From JBCCSZ01 sp039199225 (GTDB lineage: Bacteria > Bacteroidota > Bacteroidia > Chitinophagales > Saprospiraceae): a DNA stretch of 64,000 nt. The translations under genes and the position numbers were made by a program. The notes under the pieces were generated by a model. The model did not search any database. It had not been told where the DNA came from and worked only from the letters and a program-made list of their open reading frames with translations. Numbering within the stretch: position 1 is the first letter of the stretch; each line of letters starts with the position of its first letter. Shown piece after piece: positions 1 through 9,202 of the stretch. The stretch lies in assembly GCA_039199225.1 (NCBI GenBank), contig JBCCSZ010000001.1:1-64000 (forward strand), written 5' to 3'.

Positions 1-651
1 AAGATCGATTTAGATATTGTCTATGAAGACGATTACATCATTGTTGTGAATAAGCCAGGAGGAATTGCTGTCAATGGAAGTCGAGACAAAACAGTAGAAA
101 ACGCCTTACAGCAGGTAGCCCAGAAAAGTCAGGCTGAAGGAGCACTTCCCTTCCCAGTGGCGACGCATCGACTGGATGTTCCCACTAAAGGTCTGGTTTT
201 GCTGGCCAAGACAAAGCGCAGCCTCATTCGATTGAACAAAGCTTTCCAGGCGGGAAAAGTCTCTAAGGCTTACATAGCTGTTGTACACGGCAAGCCTCCT
301 GCCTCGGGTCGGATCGATCAGCCAGTTAATGACAAAGAAGCCATTACGGATTTTGAGCGCCTGGAAGTAGCGCCTTCTAGGGTTTTTGGTCATTTGTCTC
401 TACTTCGCTTGACACCCATTACTGGCAGAACCCACCAATTGCGGATTCACCTAAAGGAAAAAGGTCACCTAGTGGTTGGCGACAGAACGTATGCCGAGCG
501 AACACAGACCATCCTGGGAAAGGGACTGTTTTTATGTTCCTGTATGTTGGCTTTTGAGCATCCGGAGAATGGCGAAAAGATACGCCTGGAAATCGAGCCA
601 CCAACCCGATTTAATCGCTTACTGGAAAGAGAGGCAAAGCGCTTCGAATAG
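1..651 (+). CDS. RluA-family RNA pseudouridine synthase (5' end off window)
   Basis: The frame is open from the first base, so the gene begins before the window and the GTG at 46 is internal. The protein converts specific uridines in rRNA or tRNA to pseudouridine in the cytoplasm. The HRLD motif (about residue 56, counting from base 1), whose Asp is the catalytic nucleophile of the family, is followed by GLVLLAKT. A later RTHQLRIHLKEKG block is the second conserved family motif. The usual Ser/Thr-Gly context after HRLD is varied here (HRLDVPTKG). Which RNA it modifies cannot be told. A second paralogue lies at 36472-37143. FTCD starts 66 bases after its stop. Confidence 0.9.
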   Translation, partial: KIDLDIVYEDDYIIVVNKPGGIAVNGSRDKTVENALQQVAQKSQAEGALPFPVATHRLDVPTKGLVLLAKTKRSLIRLNKAFQAGKVSKAYIAVVHGKPPASGRIDQPVNDKEAITDFERLEVAPSRVFGHLSLLRLTPITGRTHQLRIHLKEKGHLVVGDRTYAERTQTILGKGLFLCSCMLAFEHPENGEKIRLEIEPPTRFNRLLEREAKRFE

Positions 652-717
652 CAAAGATTTTCCGGCAGATTTTAAAAAAAATCCTAATATTTGCCAGACA
701 AAACAAACCAACCTAAT

Positions 718-2406
718 ATGGCCAAGCAACTCATCGAATGCGTCCCAAATTTCAGCGAGGGCCGCGACATGACCATTATCAAACAAATTACGGATGAAAT
801 CGAAAGTGTAGAGGGTGTTCGCCTGTTGGATGTCGATCCTGGCAAGGCGACAAACCGTACGGTTGTTACTTTCGTCGGCGAGCCCGATCCAGTTATTCAA
901 GCAGCTTTTTTGGCCATCAAAAAGGCGAGTGAGCTTATAGACATGAGCAAGCATCAGGGAGAACATCCGCGTATGGGAGCTACAGACGTTTGTCCGTTGG
1001 TTCCTGTGTCAGGTATCCGGATGAAGGAGGTAGTCCGCTATGCGCACAAGTTGGGGGCCATGCTGGGCAAAGAACTTGATATTCCGTTTTACATGTACGA
1101 GTCGGCAGCCACTCGTCCGGAAAGACAAAACCTGGCCACCATCCGTGCCGGAGAGTACGAAGCTTTACCCGAGAAGTTGACGCATGCGGAATGGAAGCCG
1201 GACTACGGTCCTGCCAAATTCAATTCGAGAGCGGGAGCTACTGCCATCGGTGCGCGCGACTTTCTCATAGCATACAATGTCAATCTAAATACAACCTCTG
1301 TTCGGCGCGCCAATTCTGTGGCTTTCGATGTTCGGGAGCAGGGAAGAGTAAAGCGCAAGGGAGACCCCATTGTCGGACCAATTGTCAAAGATAAAAAAGG
1401 AGAAACGGTACGGATTCCAGGTACTTGCAAGGCTGTAAAAGGCATTGGATGGTATATTGAAGAATATGGTGTTGCGCAGATTTCTATGAATCTGACCAAT
1501 ATCAATGTGTCTCCTCTGCACAAAGTTTTTGAAGAGTGTTGTAAAAGTGCGGAGAGACGTGGCCTGCGGGTAACGGGTTCTGAATTGGTGGGCTTGGTGC
1601 CATTGAGTGTGATGCTGGACACTGGGCATTATTTTTTGAAAAAGCAAAAGCGCTCTGTTGGAGTGTCGGAAGAGGAGATCATCAAAATAGCGGTGAAATC
1701 CCTGGGGTTAGACGAATTAGGGCCTTTTGATCCTCAAAAGAAAATCATTGAATACCAGTTGGAAGATGCCGGAGCCAATCCATTGTTGGCAATGAATTTG
1801 CGAGCATTTGCCAATGAAACGGCCTCTGAAAGTCCAGCGCCAGGTGGTGGTTCTATTGCCGCTTATGTAGGAGCCTTGGGGGCTTCGCTGGCAACGATGG
1901 TCGCCAATCTGAGTTCGCACAAACGCGGTTGGGATAAGCGTTGGAAGACCTTCTCCAACTGGGCTGAAAAAGGCCAGGCATTGAAAGACCGACTGCTGTT
2001 TTTGGTCGATGAGGACACCCGCTCGTTCAATAGCATCATTGATGCCTTCCGCTTGCCAAAGGGCAATGAGGAGGAACAAAAGCTCCGAAAGGAAGCCATA
2101 CAAAAAGCTACCCGACGGGCCATTGAAGTGCCTTTTGAAGTAATGAAAGTATCATTGCGTTCGTTTGAATTGATCCAAGCCATGGCAGACATCGGAAATC
2201 CCAATTCCGTTTCGGATGCAGGTGTTGGGGCGCTTTGTGCCAGAACGGCCATTTATTCTGCCTTCCTAAATGTCAAAATCAACGTTGGAGATTTGGACGA
2301 TAAAAACTACGTGAAGAGCGTTCTCAAGGAAGGTGCAGCAATGTGTCGGGAGGCCAATAAACTCGAAAAAGCCGTTCTAAAAATAGTAGAGAGCAAAATT
2401 AGTTGA
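718..2406 (+). CDS. Glutamate formimidoyltransferase / formimidoyl-THF cyclodeaminase fusion
   Basis: This is a bifunctional FTCD of the last steps of histidine breakdown: it moves the formimino group from formiminoglutamate to tetrahydrofolate, then releases ammonia to give methenyl-THF. The protein is 562 residues (human FTCD is about 541). The N-terminal part opens with IECVPNFSEGRD and carries EHPRMGATDVCP with the conserved histidine. The C-terminal cyclodeaminase domain starts near residue 340 with a PGGGSIAA motif. A TTG at 691 is possible, but ATG at 718 gives the usual family N-terminus. No other hut gene is visible nearby. The next gene starts 44 bases downstream, so co-transcription is possible. 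Confidence 0.95.
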   Translation: MAKQLIECVPNFSEGRDMTIIKQITDEIESVEGVRLLDVDPGKATNRTVVTFVGEPDPVIQAAFLAIKKASELIDMSKHQGEHPRMGATDVCPLVPVSGIRMKEVVRYAHKLGAMLGKELDIPFYMYESAATRPERQNLATIRAGEYEALPEKLTHAEWKPDYGPAKFNSRAGATAIGARDFLIAYNVNLNTTSVRRANSVAFDVREQGRVKRKGDPIVGPIVKDKKGETVRIPGTCKAVKGIGWYIEEYGVAQISMNLTNINVSPLHKVFEECCKSAERRGLRVTGSELVGLVPLSVMLDTGHYFLKKQKRSVGVSEEEIIKIAVKSLGLDELGPFDPQKKIIEYQLEDAGANPLLAMNLRAFANETASESPAPGGGSIAAYVGALGASLATMVANLSSHKRGWDKRWKTFSNWAEKGQALKDRLLFLVDEDTRSFNSIIDAFRLPKGNEEEQKLRKEAIQKATRRAIEVPFEVMKVSLRSFELIQAMADIGNPNSVSDAGVGALCARTAIYSAFLNVKINVGDLDDKNYVKSVLKEGAAMCREANKLEKAVLKIVESKIS

Positions 2407-2450
2407 TAAGCTTCCGATTGTCGATGCAATCGGGTCAAAATGTACAATTT

Positions 2451-3569
2451 ATGAAAACCGATTGGATCGTCAGATGGCTGTGCTTTGCTTGCCTACTTTG
2501 CATAGGCACGGCTGCCTTTGGCCAGGATTATACCTACATTTCAGATCGAAAATTTCCGGACCCAAGCGACTTGATTGGTTACAACTTTATGCCTTCAGGT
2601 ATGGAGATTCCCGATGAGTTGGAGGAAGAATTGGACCCTGGCGATTATTCCTTCGGAATTACCCGCAACAACCTTTATGTGGCTGGAGAAAAAATTGCAG
2701 GTGTCTACAACGTCAACAACATCAATCCAACGGAATACGGCTACAAGTTGCTCTTGATGAATGCTCGCAATCCTACCTTGCAAGGACATCTGAAGGTCAT
2801 CCTCAATCCAAAGGCCCAAGTAGAAGCCCTGGTTTTCCGGCGCTCGCGCAATGACAAAGAGATCATCTTTTTTCAAGCATCGGCACCCGAGAACCTCCAA
2901 AATGAAGAAAAGGAATATTTCACCGATCGTTGGGAAGTCACCATCGAAAATCCAGATAGTTTATGGGGAACGACCATCTACCCTTTTATGCGGATTCACG
3001 AAGACGTAGGTGGGGAGCAGGAGAGACTTCAATTTGCGGATAGTACCTTCATTACATTCATCGAAACGATTCGCTACATCGATAAGACCAAGAAGAAGAA
3101 AGAAAAAAAGAAGCGGAAAAAGAAAAAACAGAAAATGGAGAATATAGAGTTGGGCGTTGAAGAGGAGTCGGTGGAAGCGTCGGAAGAGGAACCGGCAGAG
3201 GAGCGTGAGCTGGCGGCAGAGGCCCCAACAGAGGCAGAAGATCAGCTGATGGCGCTGGACTCACTGGGCAATCCGATTGACAGCAGTGCCTTGGTAAATC
3301 CTAAGAAATTTAAAATCGTCAAGGAATATTTCATACAAATTCGCTCCATTCTCACCTATGATGACGAAACGACCGAGGACAAGGAGTGGAAATTCCCTAT
3401 CAAAAAAGTGGTTGAGCGAGAAGATGAATCGGCTGGACCAGGTGGCGAGCAATACCAGATAGAGATCGCAACAGAAAAAGGCGGAATCGTCTACCTTTAT
3501 CTGACACCTAAGAGAACCGTTAGCTCCATTGAAGTAATGGGCAAGCGGTATTTAATGCAAGGCTTTTAG
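2451..3569 (+). CDS. Secreted protein of unknown function with Lys-rich and Glu-rich linker
   Basis: I do not recognise this family. Starting at ATG 2451 gives 372 residues beginning with a clear signal peptide (positive start, hydrophobic core, cleavage after AFGQ), so the protein is probably periplasmic or surface-exposed. The middle contains a run of almost only lysine (bases about 3088-3135) followed by a Glu/Ala-rich acidic stretch of about 50 residues. A folded-looking C-terminal third follows. Residues before and after the charged linker alternate in a beta-rich pattern. The last base of its TAG stop lies one base beyond the stop of the facing gene: the two stops share the four bases 3566-3569. 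A longer start at 2403 would add 16 residues and hide the signal peptide, so it is less likely. Confidence 0.75.
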   Translation: MKTDWIVRWLCFACLLCIGTAAFGQDYTYISDRKFPDPSDLIGYNFMPSGMEIPDELEEELDPGDYSFGITRNNLYVAGEKIAGVYNVNNINPTEYGYKLLLMNARNPTLQGHLKVILNPKAQVEALVFRRSRNDKEIIFFQASAPENLQNEEKEYFTDRWEVTIENPDSLWGTTIYPFMRIHEDVGGEQERLQFADSTFITFIETIRYIDKTKKKKEKKKRKKKKQKMENIELGVEEESVEASEEEPAEERELAAEAPTEAEDQLMALDSLGNPIDSSALVNPKKFKIVKEYFIQIRSILTYDDETTEDKEWKFPIKKVVEREDESAGPGGEQYQIEIATEKGGIVYLYLTPKRTVSSIEVMGKRYLMQGF

Positions 3570-4459
3570 AAGCTGAATCCAAGTGAAAATTGCAAGGTCA
3601 GGTGGTGGTCCTTATCGTCCCGAGGAATGTACTCTAAGTCGTCACTTTCGACTCTGGAAACATCGTAGGTATCTCGGGTAGCGTCCAACAAGCCATAATT
3701 GATGGCTGCACCGAAATACAAGCCGCGATTCAGATAAAAATTGATACCTGCCTGTAAGCCTACATCCAGAATATTGTAAATGCTTTTGTCCTTTTCTCCA
3801 AAGTCGTAATAGCCCGTGATGGTTTCCGGTACGGAGATTCTATTGCCATCTGCCTCGAAGCGAATGGCGTTGTTGGCCTGTCGTAGGCTCTCGGGGTTGG
3901 GAGTGCCATCCTTAAAGTAGTTGTAGTCCAACAGGACGGATTCCAGGTCGATCTCTGTGTTGGTAATGGCGGACTGGCCCTGGAACTGCAGGTCTCCACT
4001 GGCGACGGAACCTACTAGGAAGCTGATTTGCCCACCTCCAAAAACTTCGATTTTCTCCCCAAAACGGTAGTAAGCGGTCAGCGGAATGTCTAGGTAGGAG
4101 TTGGTGACATCGAGTATCAGACGTCGATTGCCTGTTGCTTTGATCCGATTGCCGGAGTCAGAGATAAAAAACTGAAAACCATCACCATCAAAACGCTGCT
4201 CTCCACCTCTTTGGTAAAAAGTAAGACCAGTCTTGATTCCGATCAGATCGGTAAATGCAAATCTTACGTCGGCACCTACATGGAAGCCTGTTGTGAAACG
4301 AAACTCTTCGACCTCAGTACCATCTGCCGCCGTTTCCAGCGGGCCGTCCAATTTGGTAAAATTCAGCCCTACCCTAAAGCCGTAGGAAATTTCCTGTGCC
4401 TTGACAGCAGGAGCCAAAAATATCAGAACTAGAATCAAAAAAGTAGAGATGGTTCTCAT
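3566..4459 (-). CDS. Outer-membrane beta-barrel (porin-family) protein
   Basis: The protein is about 297 residues. It has a signal peptide (start MRTIS, cleavage around VKAQ) and an N-terminal strand pattern YGFRVGLNFTKLDG typical of Bacteroidota PorT/OMP_b-brl proteins. It ends with a C-terminal aromatic residue (FSLGFSF) characteristic of barrel proteins. Alternating strands and Gly/aromatic residues run throughout. It probably sits in the outer membrane; substrate or role is not visible. ATG at 4459 is preferred over an upstream start that would add 53 residues, because it places the signal peptide at the N-terminus and lies about 20 bases after a strong promoter (4486-4517). It converges on the preceding gene with a 4-base stop-stop overlap. 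Confidence 0.85.
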   Translation of the reverse strand: MRTISTFLILVLIFLAPAVKAQEISYGFRVGLNFTKLDGPLETAADGTEVEEFRFTTGFHVGADVRFAFTDLIGIKTGLTFYQRGGEQRFDGDGFQFFISDSGNRIKATGNRRLILDVTNSYLDIPLTAYYRFGEKIEVFGGGQISFLVGSVASGDLQFQGQSAITNTEIDLESVLLDYNYFKDGTPNPESLRQANNAIRFEADGNRISVPETITGYYDFGEKDKSIYNILDVGLQAGINFYLNRGLYFGAAINYGLLDATRDTYDVSRVESDDLEYIPRDDKDHHLTLQFSLGFSF

Positions 4460-4485
4460 AAAGTTCGATGGTTTTTGAAAAACAA

Positions 4486-4517
4486 CAAAGATATATTCCT
4501 GTACAAGTAGTTTCAAA
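4486..4517 (-). promoter_or_regulatory. Bacteroidetes-type promoter of the barrel gene
   Basis: On the minus strand a TTTG (4514-4517) is followed after 20 bases by TATCTTTG (4486-4493). Both match the -33 and -7 consensus of the Bacteroidetes primary sigma factor. Transcription would start near 4479, giving a leader of about 20 bases before the ATG at 4459. Confidence 0.7.
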
Positions 4518-4583
4518 TTAAATGTGTTAAACTTGCCATATGGATAGGTCTTTCCTAATTTGTGCTGCGAAAAGCGTTTTGTT

Positions 4584-5411
4584 ATGCATCTCAACAAATG
4601 GATTTTGTTATTGGTCATTTTGATAGCTCTTTATTTTTTGGGCGTGTTGGCCGTTTACATGTTCCAGGACAAATTCGTCTTTCGACCCACCACCCTCCAT
4701 CAAGAGTACAATTTTCAATTTGAGCATCCTCACCAGGAGTTTTTTGTCGAAGCAGCAGATGGCGTTCGGCTCAATACCCTGCTTTTTCCGGCAGAGGGTG
4801 TTCAAAAAGGCATCGTACTGTATTTCCACGGCAATGCCGATAACCTCCAACGCTGGGGGCAATATACGGTTGATTTTACCCGCCGGGGCTACGATGTGTT
4901 GGCCCTCGACTATCGCGGATATGGCAAAAGCGGTGGCGAGGCCCAGGAAGACTTGTTTTATCAAGATGCTTATCAACTCTACCAGCAAGTACGCCAAAAG
5001 TTCAGTCCCTCAGAAATAATTCTTTACGGACGCTCCCTGGGCAGTGCCGTGGCTTCTCAGCTGGCTACCCGGGTGCGGGCACGGATGTTGGTTCTTGAAA
5101 CACCCTTTGACAACATTCCGAGCGTTTTCCAGTCAAAATTTCCACTCGGGATTTTACCCTTTGAGTTGAAAAATGAATTTCCAAATGACGAGCACGTCCA
5201 AAAGGTGCAATACCCAATCTGCATCATACATGGAACAAAAGATCAGCTGGTCCCCCTAAAGTGTGCCCTACGGCTAAAGCCTTTGTTGAAGCCAGAGGAT
5301 AAATTCGTCGTCATTGAAAAGGGTGGACACAAAAATCTCCGTACCTTTGAAGCCTACCAAGAACTGCTAGACCGCTTACTTGGTATCGATGAATTTAAAG
5401 AGGAGGACTAA
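4584..5411 (+). CDS. Membrane-anchored alpha/beta hydrolase
   Basis: A 275-residue hydrolase with one N-terminal membrane segment (about residues 6-30), so the catalytic domain faces one side of the inner membrane. The oxyanion motif is HGNADN. The nucleophile elbow is GRSLG with Ser151. The acid is in HGTKD and the catalytic histidine in KGGHKNL. It resembles the FrsA/BEM46-like family of esterases and peptidases; the substrate is unknown. ATG at 4584 is chosen over an upstream TTG (4560). The start lies 124 bases from the divergent barrel gene. trmB follows after 39 bases in the same direction. Confidence 0.88.
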   Translation: MHLNKWILLLVILIALYFLGVLAVYMFQDKFVFRPTTLHQEYNFQFEHPHQEFFVEAADGVRLNTLLFPAEGVQKGIVLYFHGNADNLQRWGQYTVDFTRRGYDVLALDYRGYGKSGGEAQEDLFYQDAYQLYQQVRQKFSPSEIILYGRSLGSAVASQLATRVRARMLVLETPFDNIPSVFQSKFPLGILPFELKNEFPNDEHVQKVQYPICIIHGTKDQLVPLKCALRLKPLLKPEDKFVVIEKGGHKNLRTFEAYQELLDRLLGIDEFKEED

Positions 5412-5450
5412 AGTCAAAGCGTTGTATTTACGGAACATTTTTCTCAACAC

Positions 5451-6161
5451 ATGAGCAGAAGGAATAAACTAGCCAAATTTGCAGAATTATCAACCCTTCC
5501 AAACGTCTATGAAAATTTTGCCAATGACGATAAACTAAGTGGACAGGGCGGTGTACCGGTCGATCTGAAAGGTCAATGGGGAGATCAACACTTTGGGAAT
5601 GACCACCCGATTGTATTGGAGTTGGCTTGTGGTAGGGGAGAATATACCTTGGGACTTTCTCGTATGTACCCCGAAAAAAATTTTATCGGCGTAGACATCA
5701 AAGGGGCTAGAATATGGAAAGGCGCCAAAACGGCCATCGCAGAACAGCTCAACAATGCGGCCTTTCTAAGAACCCGTATCGAACAAATTGAGTACTTCAT
5801 TGCGCCGGGGGAAGTAAGTGAAATATGGATTACCTTCCCAGACCCATTCCTGCGAAAAGGCAAGTCCAATCGGCGCTTAACAGCGCCTCGCTTCCTGGAT
5901 AAATACCGCTCCTTGCTACAAGAAAATGGCATCGTTCACCTCAAAACGGATTCTCCGGAATTGTACGAATTTACGCTGGAAACTTTGAGTACCTACCCAC
6001 ATGCTGAGCTGCAGTACGAGGATGACAACATTTATGCAAAGCCGCTTCCACTGCCCGAATTGGATTTTAAAACCTATTATGAGCGAATGCACTTGGCTGC
6101 GCAAAAAACGATAAAGTACATTCGCTTCGGGTTTGAGAAAATAAAGCCGGCTGCATCTTAA
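5451..6161 (+). CDS. trmB: tRNA (guanine-N7)-methyltransferase
   Basis: TrmB methylates G46 of tRNA with S-adenosylmethionine. The protein is 236 residues. It has the SAM-binding motif ELACGRGEYT, the acidic ribose-binding stretch GVDIKGARIWKGA and the family hallmark ITFPDPFLRKGKSNRRL followed by HLKTD. Length and motif order agree with the family. It converges on the porZ-like gene, and the two stop codons share bases 6158-6161 (TTAA). Confidence 0.95.
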   Translation: MSRRNKLAKFAELSTLPNVYENFANDDKLSGQGGVPVDLKGQWGDQHFGNDHPIVLELACGRGEYTLGLSRMYPEKNFIGVDIKGARIWKGAKTAIAEQLNNAAFLRTRIEQIEYFIAPGEVSEIWITFPDPFLRKGKSNRRLTAPRFLDKYRSLLQENGIVHLKTDSPELYEFTLETLSTYPHAELQYEDDNIYAKPLPLPELDFKTYYERMHLAAQKTIKYIRFGFEKIKPAAS

Positions 6162-8458
6162 TTCATCAACAAAATCTTAGTGACGATTGCATCTGGATTT
6201 TCGCTGTTCTGGGTGCTGGTACTGAAAACCAGGTAGACACCGGAATTGGCCTTGCGACCATTGTAGTCTCTGCCATCCCAGATCGCCTGACCACCCAATG
6301 CCCTAGTTTGGAAGACCAGTTGGCCACTAACATCAGTGATCTTTACATCTGCGTCCCTTGCCAATCCTTTGATTGCAATAGGGCCTTCGTAATCGGGTCG
6401 TACGGGATTGGGAAAGGCATACACATTGGAGCTGTTGATGACAGAACCCTCTGTGGCGTCGGTTCGCAGGGAAATCAACCCCTTGGCAGTACCAATAAAG
6501 ACTTCTCCATCGGTAGGATTGATGGCGATGTCGAAAACGACATTATCGAACAAAGGGCTGTTGTCTTCATTGAAAAAAGCAATCTGTTCTTCCGCATTGG
6601 CAGATTGAACAAACACCCCGCTTTCAGTACCGAACCACTTTCTATTGGCTCCATCTATAGCAATGGTGAGGACATTCTCATCTTCCAACAGATAAGCATT
6701 AAAGCCACCTACCTCGACAATACGGCGGGAACCTCGGCAGTTGGGATCGAAGACATTGCTGCCACACTCAAAAACGACAGCTCCCTCGGAGGTGCCGACC
6801 CATACATCGCCATCCAAATCAACCGCCAAGCAGTTGACCCGGTTGGTAGGCAGTGAGCTATTGCCTGTGTTGAGGATGGATATTTGATCGTCCAGCGGAT
6901 CGTCCATCTCTCCCTCATTAAATATCAGAAGGCCATTGCTGGTGCCGTCGATGGTAAACCACTTATTGCCAAAATTGTCTACCAAAGTTTGACGAATGCT
7001 CAAATTGGAAGGTACATTAAAATCGTTTTTCCAGGTTTCACCATCAGCTAATAAGGCCGCCACTGGTCTGGCAGATGCGTGATTGGCGACCCATAAATTA
7101 TTGCTGCGGTCGAAATCCAGGCCACTTACTCGGATGACATTGGGGTCTCCGGAAGGGCTGGTTAGATAGGGCTCTTTGAAGACCGTTACATCTTCGCCAT
7201 CTACCTCTACCAATCCCTTCCACATAGTGCCAGCATATATTTTTCCGTTGTCGGGATGTATGGCCAGGCGGTAAAACCCAAGCAGGTTGTCAGGGACGAA
7301 AGCCTCGACAAAGCGTTTGTTGAAGGTTTCCCACTGGCCATCTTCCAGTTTGAAAAATCCGCTGGTTGTAAAATTGGGAACTACTTTTGTTGGCTCAGTA
7401 GCTACGCAAACAATGCCATCTTGAATGACAATATCGGTGGCCTCGTGGGTGTAAGGCGAATTGAATTTCATTTTCATGCACTCCTCGCTGATGCTGGGAG
7501 CCATGCGGACGTCCCGCCAGCCATCGGCATACCAAAGCTGTCCCATTTGATCTTCGACAGCGTAAAGTGGCCGATCGACACAAGAGGAATTGACACGGGT
7601 GAATTGATTGTTGTCATCAAAACTCAAAACACGCCCTTCACAGCCATTTAGACAATAGGCGCCAGCCAGCAGATGTTCACCTTCTGCGGTGAGGAAGCGA
7701 ATTTCGTGGTTGTTGAGGAAGTAAATGGAATCGAGGTCTTGACCATCGTAAGCGTAAAGAATGTTGTTGATGTCGAAAAACAACTGATTGTTATGGGTAA
7801 TGATGGAGAGTGTTTTGTAGAGGTCTGGAAATCCATCAGCCCCACCGAGCAATTGCCAATTGCTGATGTCCTTCAGGTTCAAGTTGGGATCGTCGGGCGC
7901 TCTGTAAATACCTTCCTCCGTTGCGGCATAGAAGAAGCTTCCGTAGCGGGCTACTCCTGTGACATTGATGTCGAGATTGGCCGTAAAGCCAAATTCTTCT
8001 CGATCTATGTCAAACTCAACCACACCAAAGCTGGTTGCAAAATAAATGCGTCCGTTGTCGAGTAAATTGATGTCATTGATTTCCCGGTTGAAGAAATTGC
8101 CATCGGTTTTTATGTTGGTGAAGGTTCTTACGTCATTGCCTTCGACGAGATCGAAAACACCGCTGTTATAGGTGACGATCAACTTCTCTGTATTCTGGTC
8201 ATATTTCACGAATTGGGTTCCCGCTTCGCTCAGTCCGTTGATTTTTGAGATGTAGGATACGGATAATTCCTCCTTATCAAGCGCCAAAACCGCCCAGTCG
8301 GTCGTGTAGTAAACCTGCTCACTGCTCTGGGTGATGTAGCGGCCAAATTGGAAAGGCAGGTGGGAGCGCCACTGGCCTATCTTTAGTGGTTCTTGAGCAT
8401 TGCTTGGGAGTACGAAGAAAAGCACGCTGAACAGAAGGAGTATGTATTGTCTAGACAT
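6158..8458 (-). CDS. porZ: PorZ-like type IX secretion protein with beta-propellers and sorting domain
   Basis: A 766-residue exported protein: signal peptide (residues 1-21, ending NAQ), then the characteristic start IGQWRSHLPF of PorZ-like proteins. Two-component-regulator-type propeller repeats fill about residues 40-660. A C-terminal sorting domain of about 90 residues follows (YAFPNPV start, VKITDVSGQLV, GVYLV). In Porphyromonas gingivalis PorZ (about 780 residues) is a surface part of the T9SS attachment complex that helps deliver anionic LPS to cargo; here the role is inferred from architecture and length. No other por/gld gene is in the window. It lies 156 bases after nadD, and a weak TAATTTTG element sits upstream on the minus strand (8527-8534). 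Confidence 0.8.
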   Translation of the reverse strand: MSRQYILLLFSVLFFVLPSNAQEPLKIGQWRSHLPFQFGRYITQSSEQVYYTTDWAVLALDKEELSVSYISKINGLSEAGTQFVKYDQNTEKLIVTYNSGVFDLVEGNDVRTFTNIKTDGNFFNREINDINLLDNGRIYFATSFGVVEFDIDREEFGFTANLDINVTGVARYGSFFYAATEEGIYRAPDDPNLNLKDISNWQLLGGADGFPDLYKTLSIITHNNQLFFDINNILYAYDGQDLDSIYFLNNHEIRFLTAEGEHLLAGAYCLNGCEGRVLSFDDNNQFTRVNSSCVDRPLYAVEDQMGQLWYADGWRDVRMAPSISEECMKMKFNSPYTHEATDIVIQDGIVCVATEPTKVVPNFTTSGFFKLEDGQWETFNKRFVEAFVPDNLLGFYRLAIHPDNGKIYAGTMWKGLVEVDGEDVTVFKEPYLTSPSGDPNVIRVSGLDFDRSNNLWVANHASARPVAALLADGETWKNDFNVPSNLSIRQTLVDNFGNKWFTIDGTSNGLLIFNEGEMDDPLDDQISILNTGNSSLPTNRVNCLAVDLDGDVWVGTSEGAVVFECGSNVFDPNCRGSRRIVEVGGFNAYLLEDENVLTIAIDGANRKWFGTESGVFVQSANAEEQIAFFNEDNSPLFDNVVFDIAINPTDGEVFIGTAKGLISLRTDATEGSVINSSNVYAFPNPVRPDYEGPIAIKGLARDADVKITDVSGQLVFQTRALGGQAIWDGRDYNGRKANSGVYLVFSTSTQNSENPDAIVTKILLMN

Positions 8459-8614
8459 AAGATGTATGGGTGCGTTGATGAAGCTGGGTTGTTTGGGGCT
8501 TGTGATTTAATGGTATAACAAAAAAACAAAATTATTATTGTTTTGCTCAAATTAGAGGCTTGGGAATGTCGTGAATTAGCGGAGGAAGATTTGCTTGTCT
8601 GGCTTCTGTACAAG

Positions 8615-9187
8615 CTATTTGTAAAGGTGGCTGTTTGAGATGTATTCAAAGACAGGTTCTGGAACGAGGTATTCAATGGAATGGTTCTCTCGAATGCATT
8701 TGCGAATGTAGCTGGCAGAAATATCCATTAGGGGTACCTCAAAATAGCGGACACTTGGATGGGTAGCTAGTGGTCCTGGCTCGTAATTGGGCCGATTATA
8801 GACATAGATTTGATAGTACTCGAGGATTTTTTCGTAATTCTTCCATTTGTGGAGGGTTTTAATATTGTCCCCTCCCATGATGAGTACAAAGTCGTTATTG
8901 GGATACTTTTCTTTCAGATACGTCAGTGTATCTATGGTGTAGGAAGGCTTAGGTAGCTTAAATTCAATGTCGGAAGCTTCTAGCAGGCGGTTGTCGCCAA
9001 TGGCGAGTCGGACGAGGTGCAGCCGGTCATGGTCGCGGGCCAAAGAGCTTTTGGGCTTCAATGGGTTTTGAGGGGACACGATGATCCACAGGCGATCCAA
9101 ATCGGTTTGAGTAGCCATATAATTGGCAATAATCATGTGTCCGACATGAACGGGATTGAACGATCCGAAAAAAAGGCCAACTTTCAT
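8615..9187 (-). CDS. nadD: Nicotinate-nucleotide adenylyltransferase
   Basis: NadD makes deamido-NAD from nicotinate mononucleotide and ATP in NAD biosynthesis. The 190-residue protein begins with the nucleotidyltransferase signature GSFNPVHVGH and has a C-terminal ISASYIR motif that matches the family ISSTxIR pattern. GGDNIKTLHKWKNYE fits the middle conserved block. It lies 15 bases after the lipoprotein gene and in line with dnaN, suggesting one transcript dnaN-lipoprotein-nadD. Confidence 0.95.
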   Translation of the reverse strand: MKVGLFFGSFNPVHVGHMIIANYMATQTDLDRLWIIVSPQNPLKPKSSLARDHDRLHLVRLAIGDNRLLEASDIEFKLPKPSYTIDTLTYLKEKYPNNDFVLIMGGDNIKTLHKWKNYEKILEYYQIYVYNRPNYEPGPLATHPSVRYFEVPLMDISASYIRKCIRENHSIEYLVPEPVFEYISNSHLYK

Positions 9188-9202
9188 GAATCGCAGCTTG
9201 AA

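Noticed and set aside
476..772. Plus frame of 98 codons over the RluA gene end
   Set aside because: Out-of-frame shadow of the RluA gene, running into the FTCD start.
8383..8676. A 97-codon frame between porZ and nadD
   Set aside because: Overlaps both gene ends, Ser/Asn-rich without a fold pattern.
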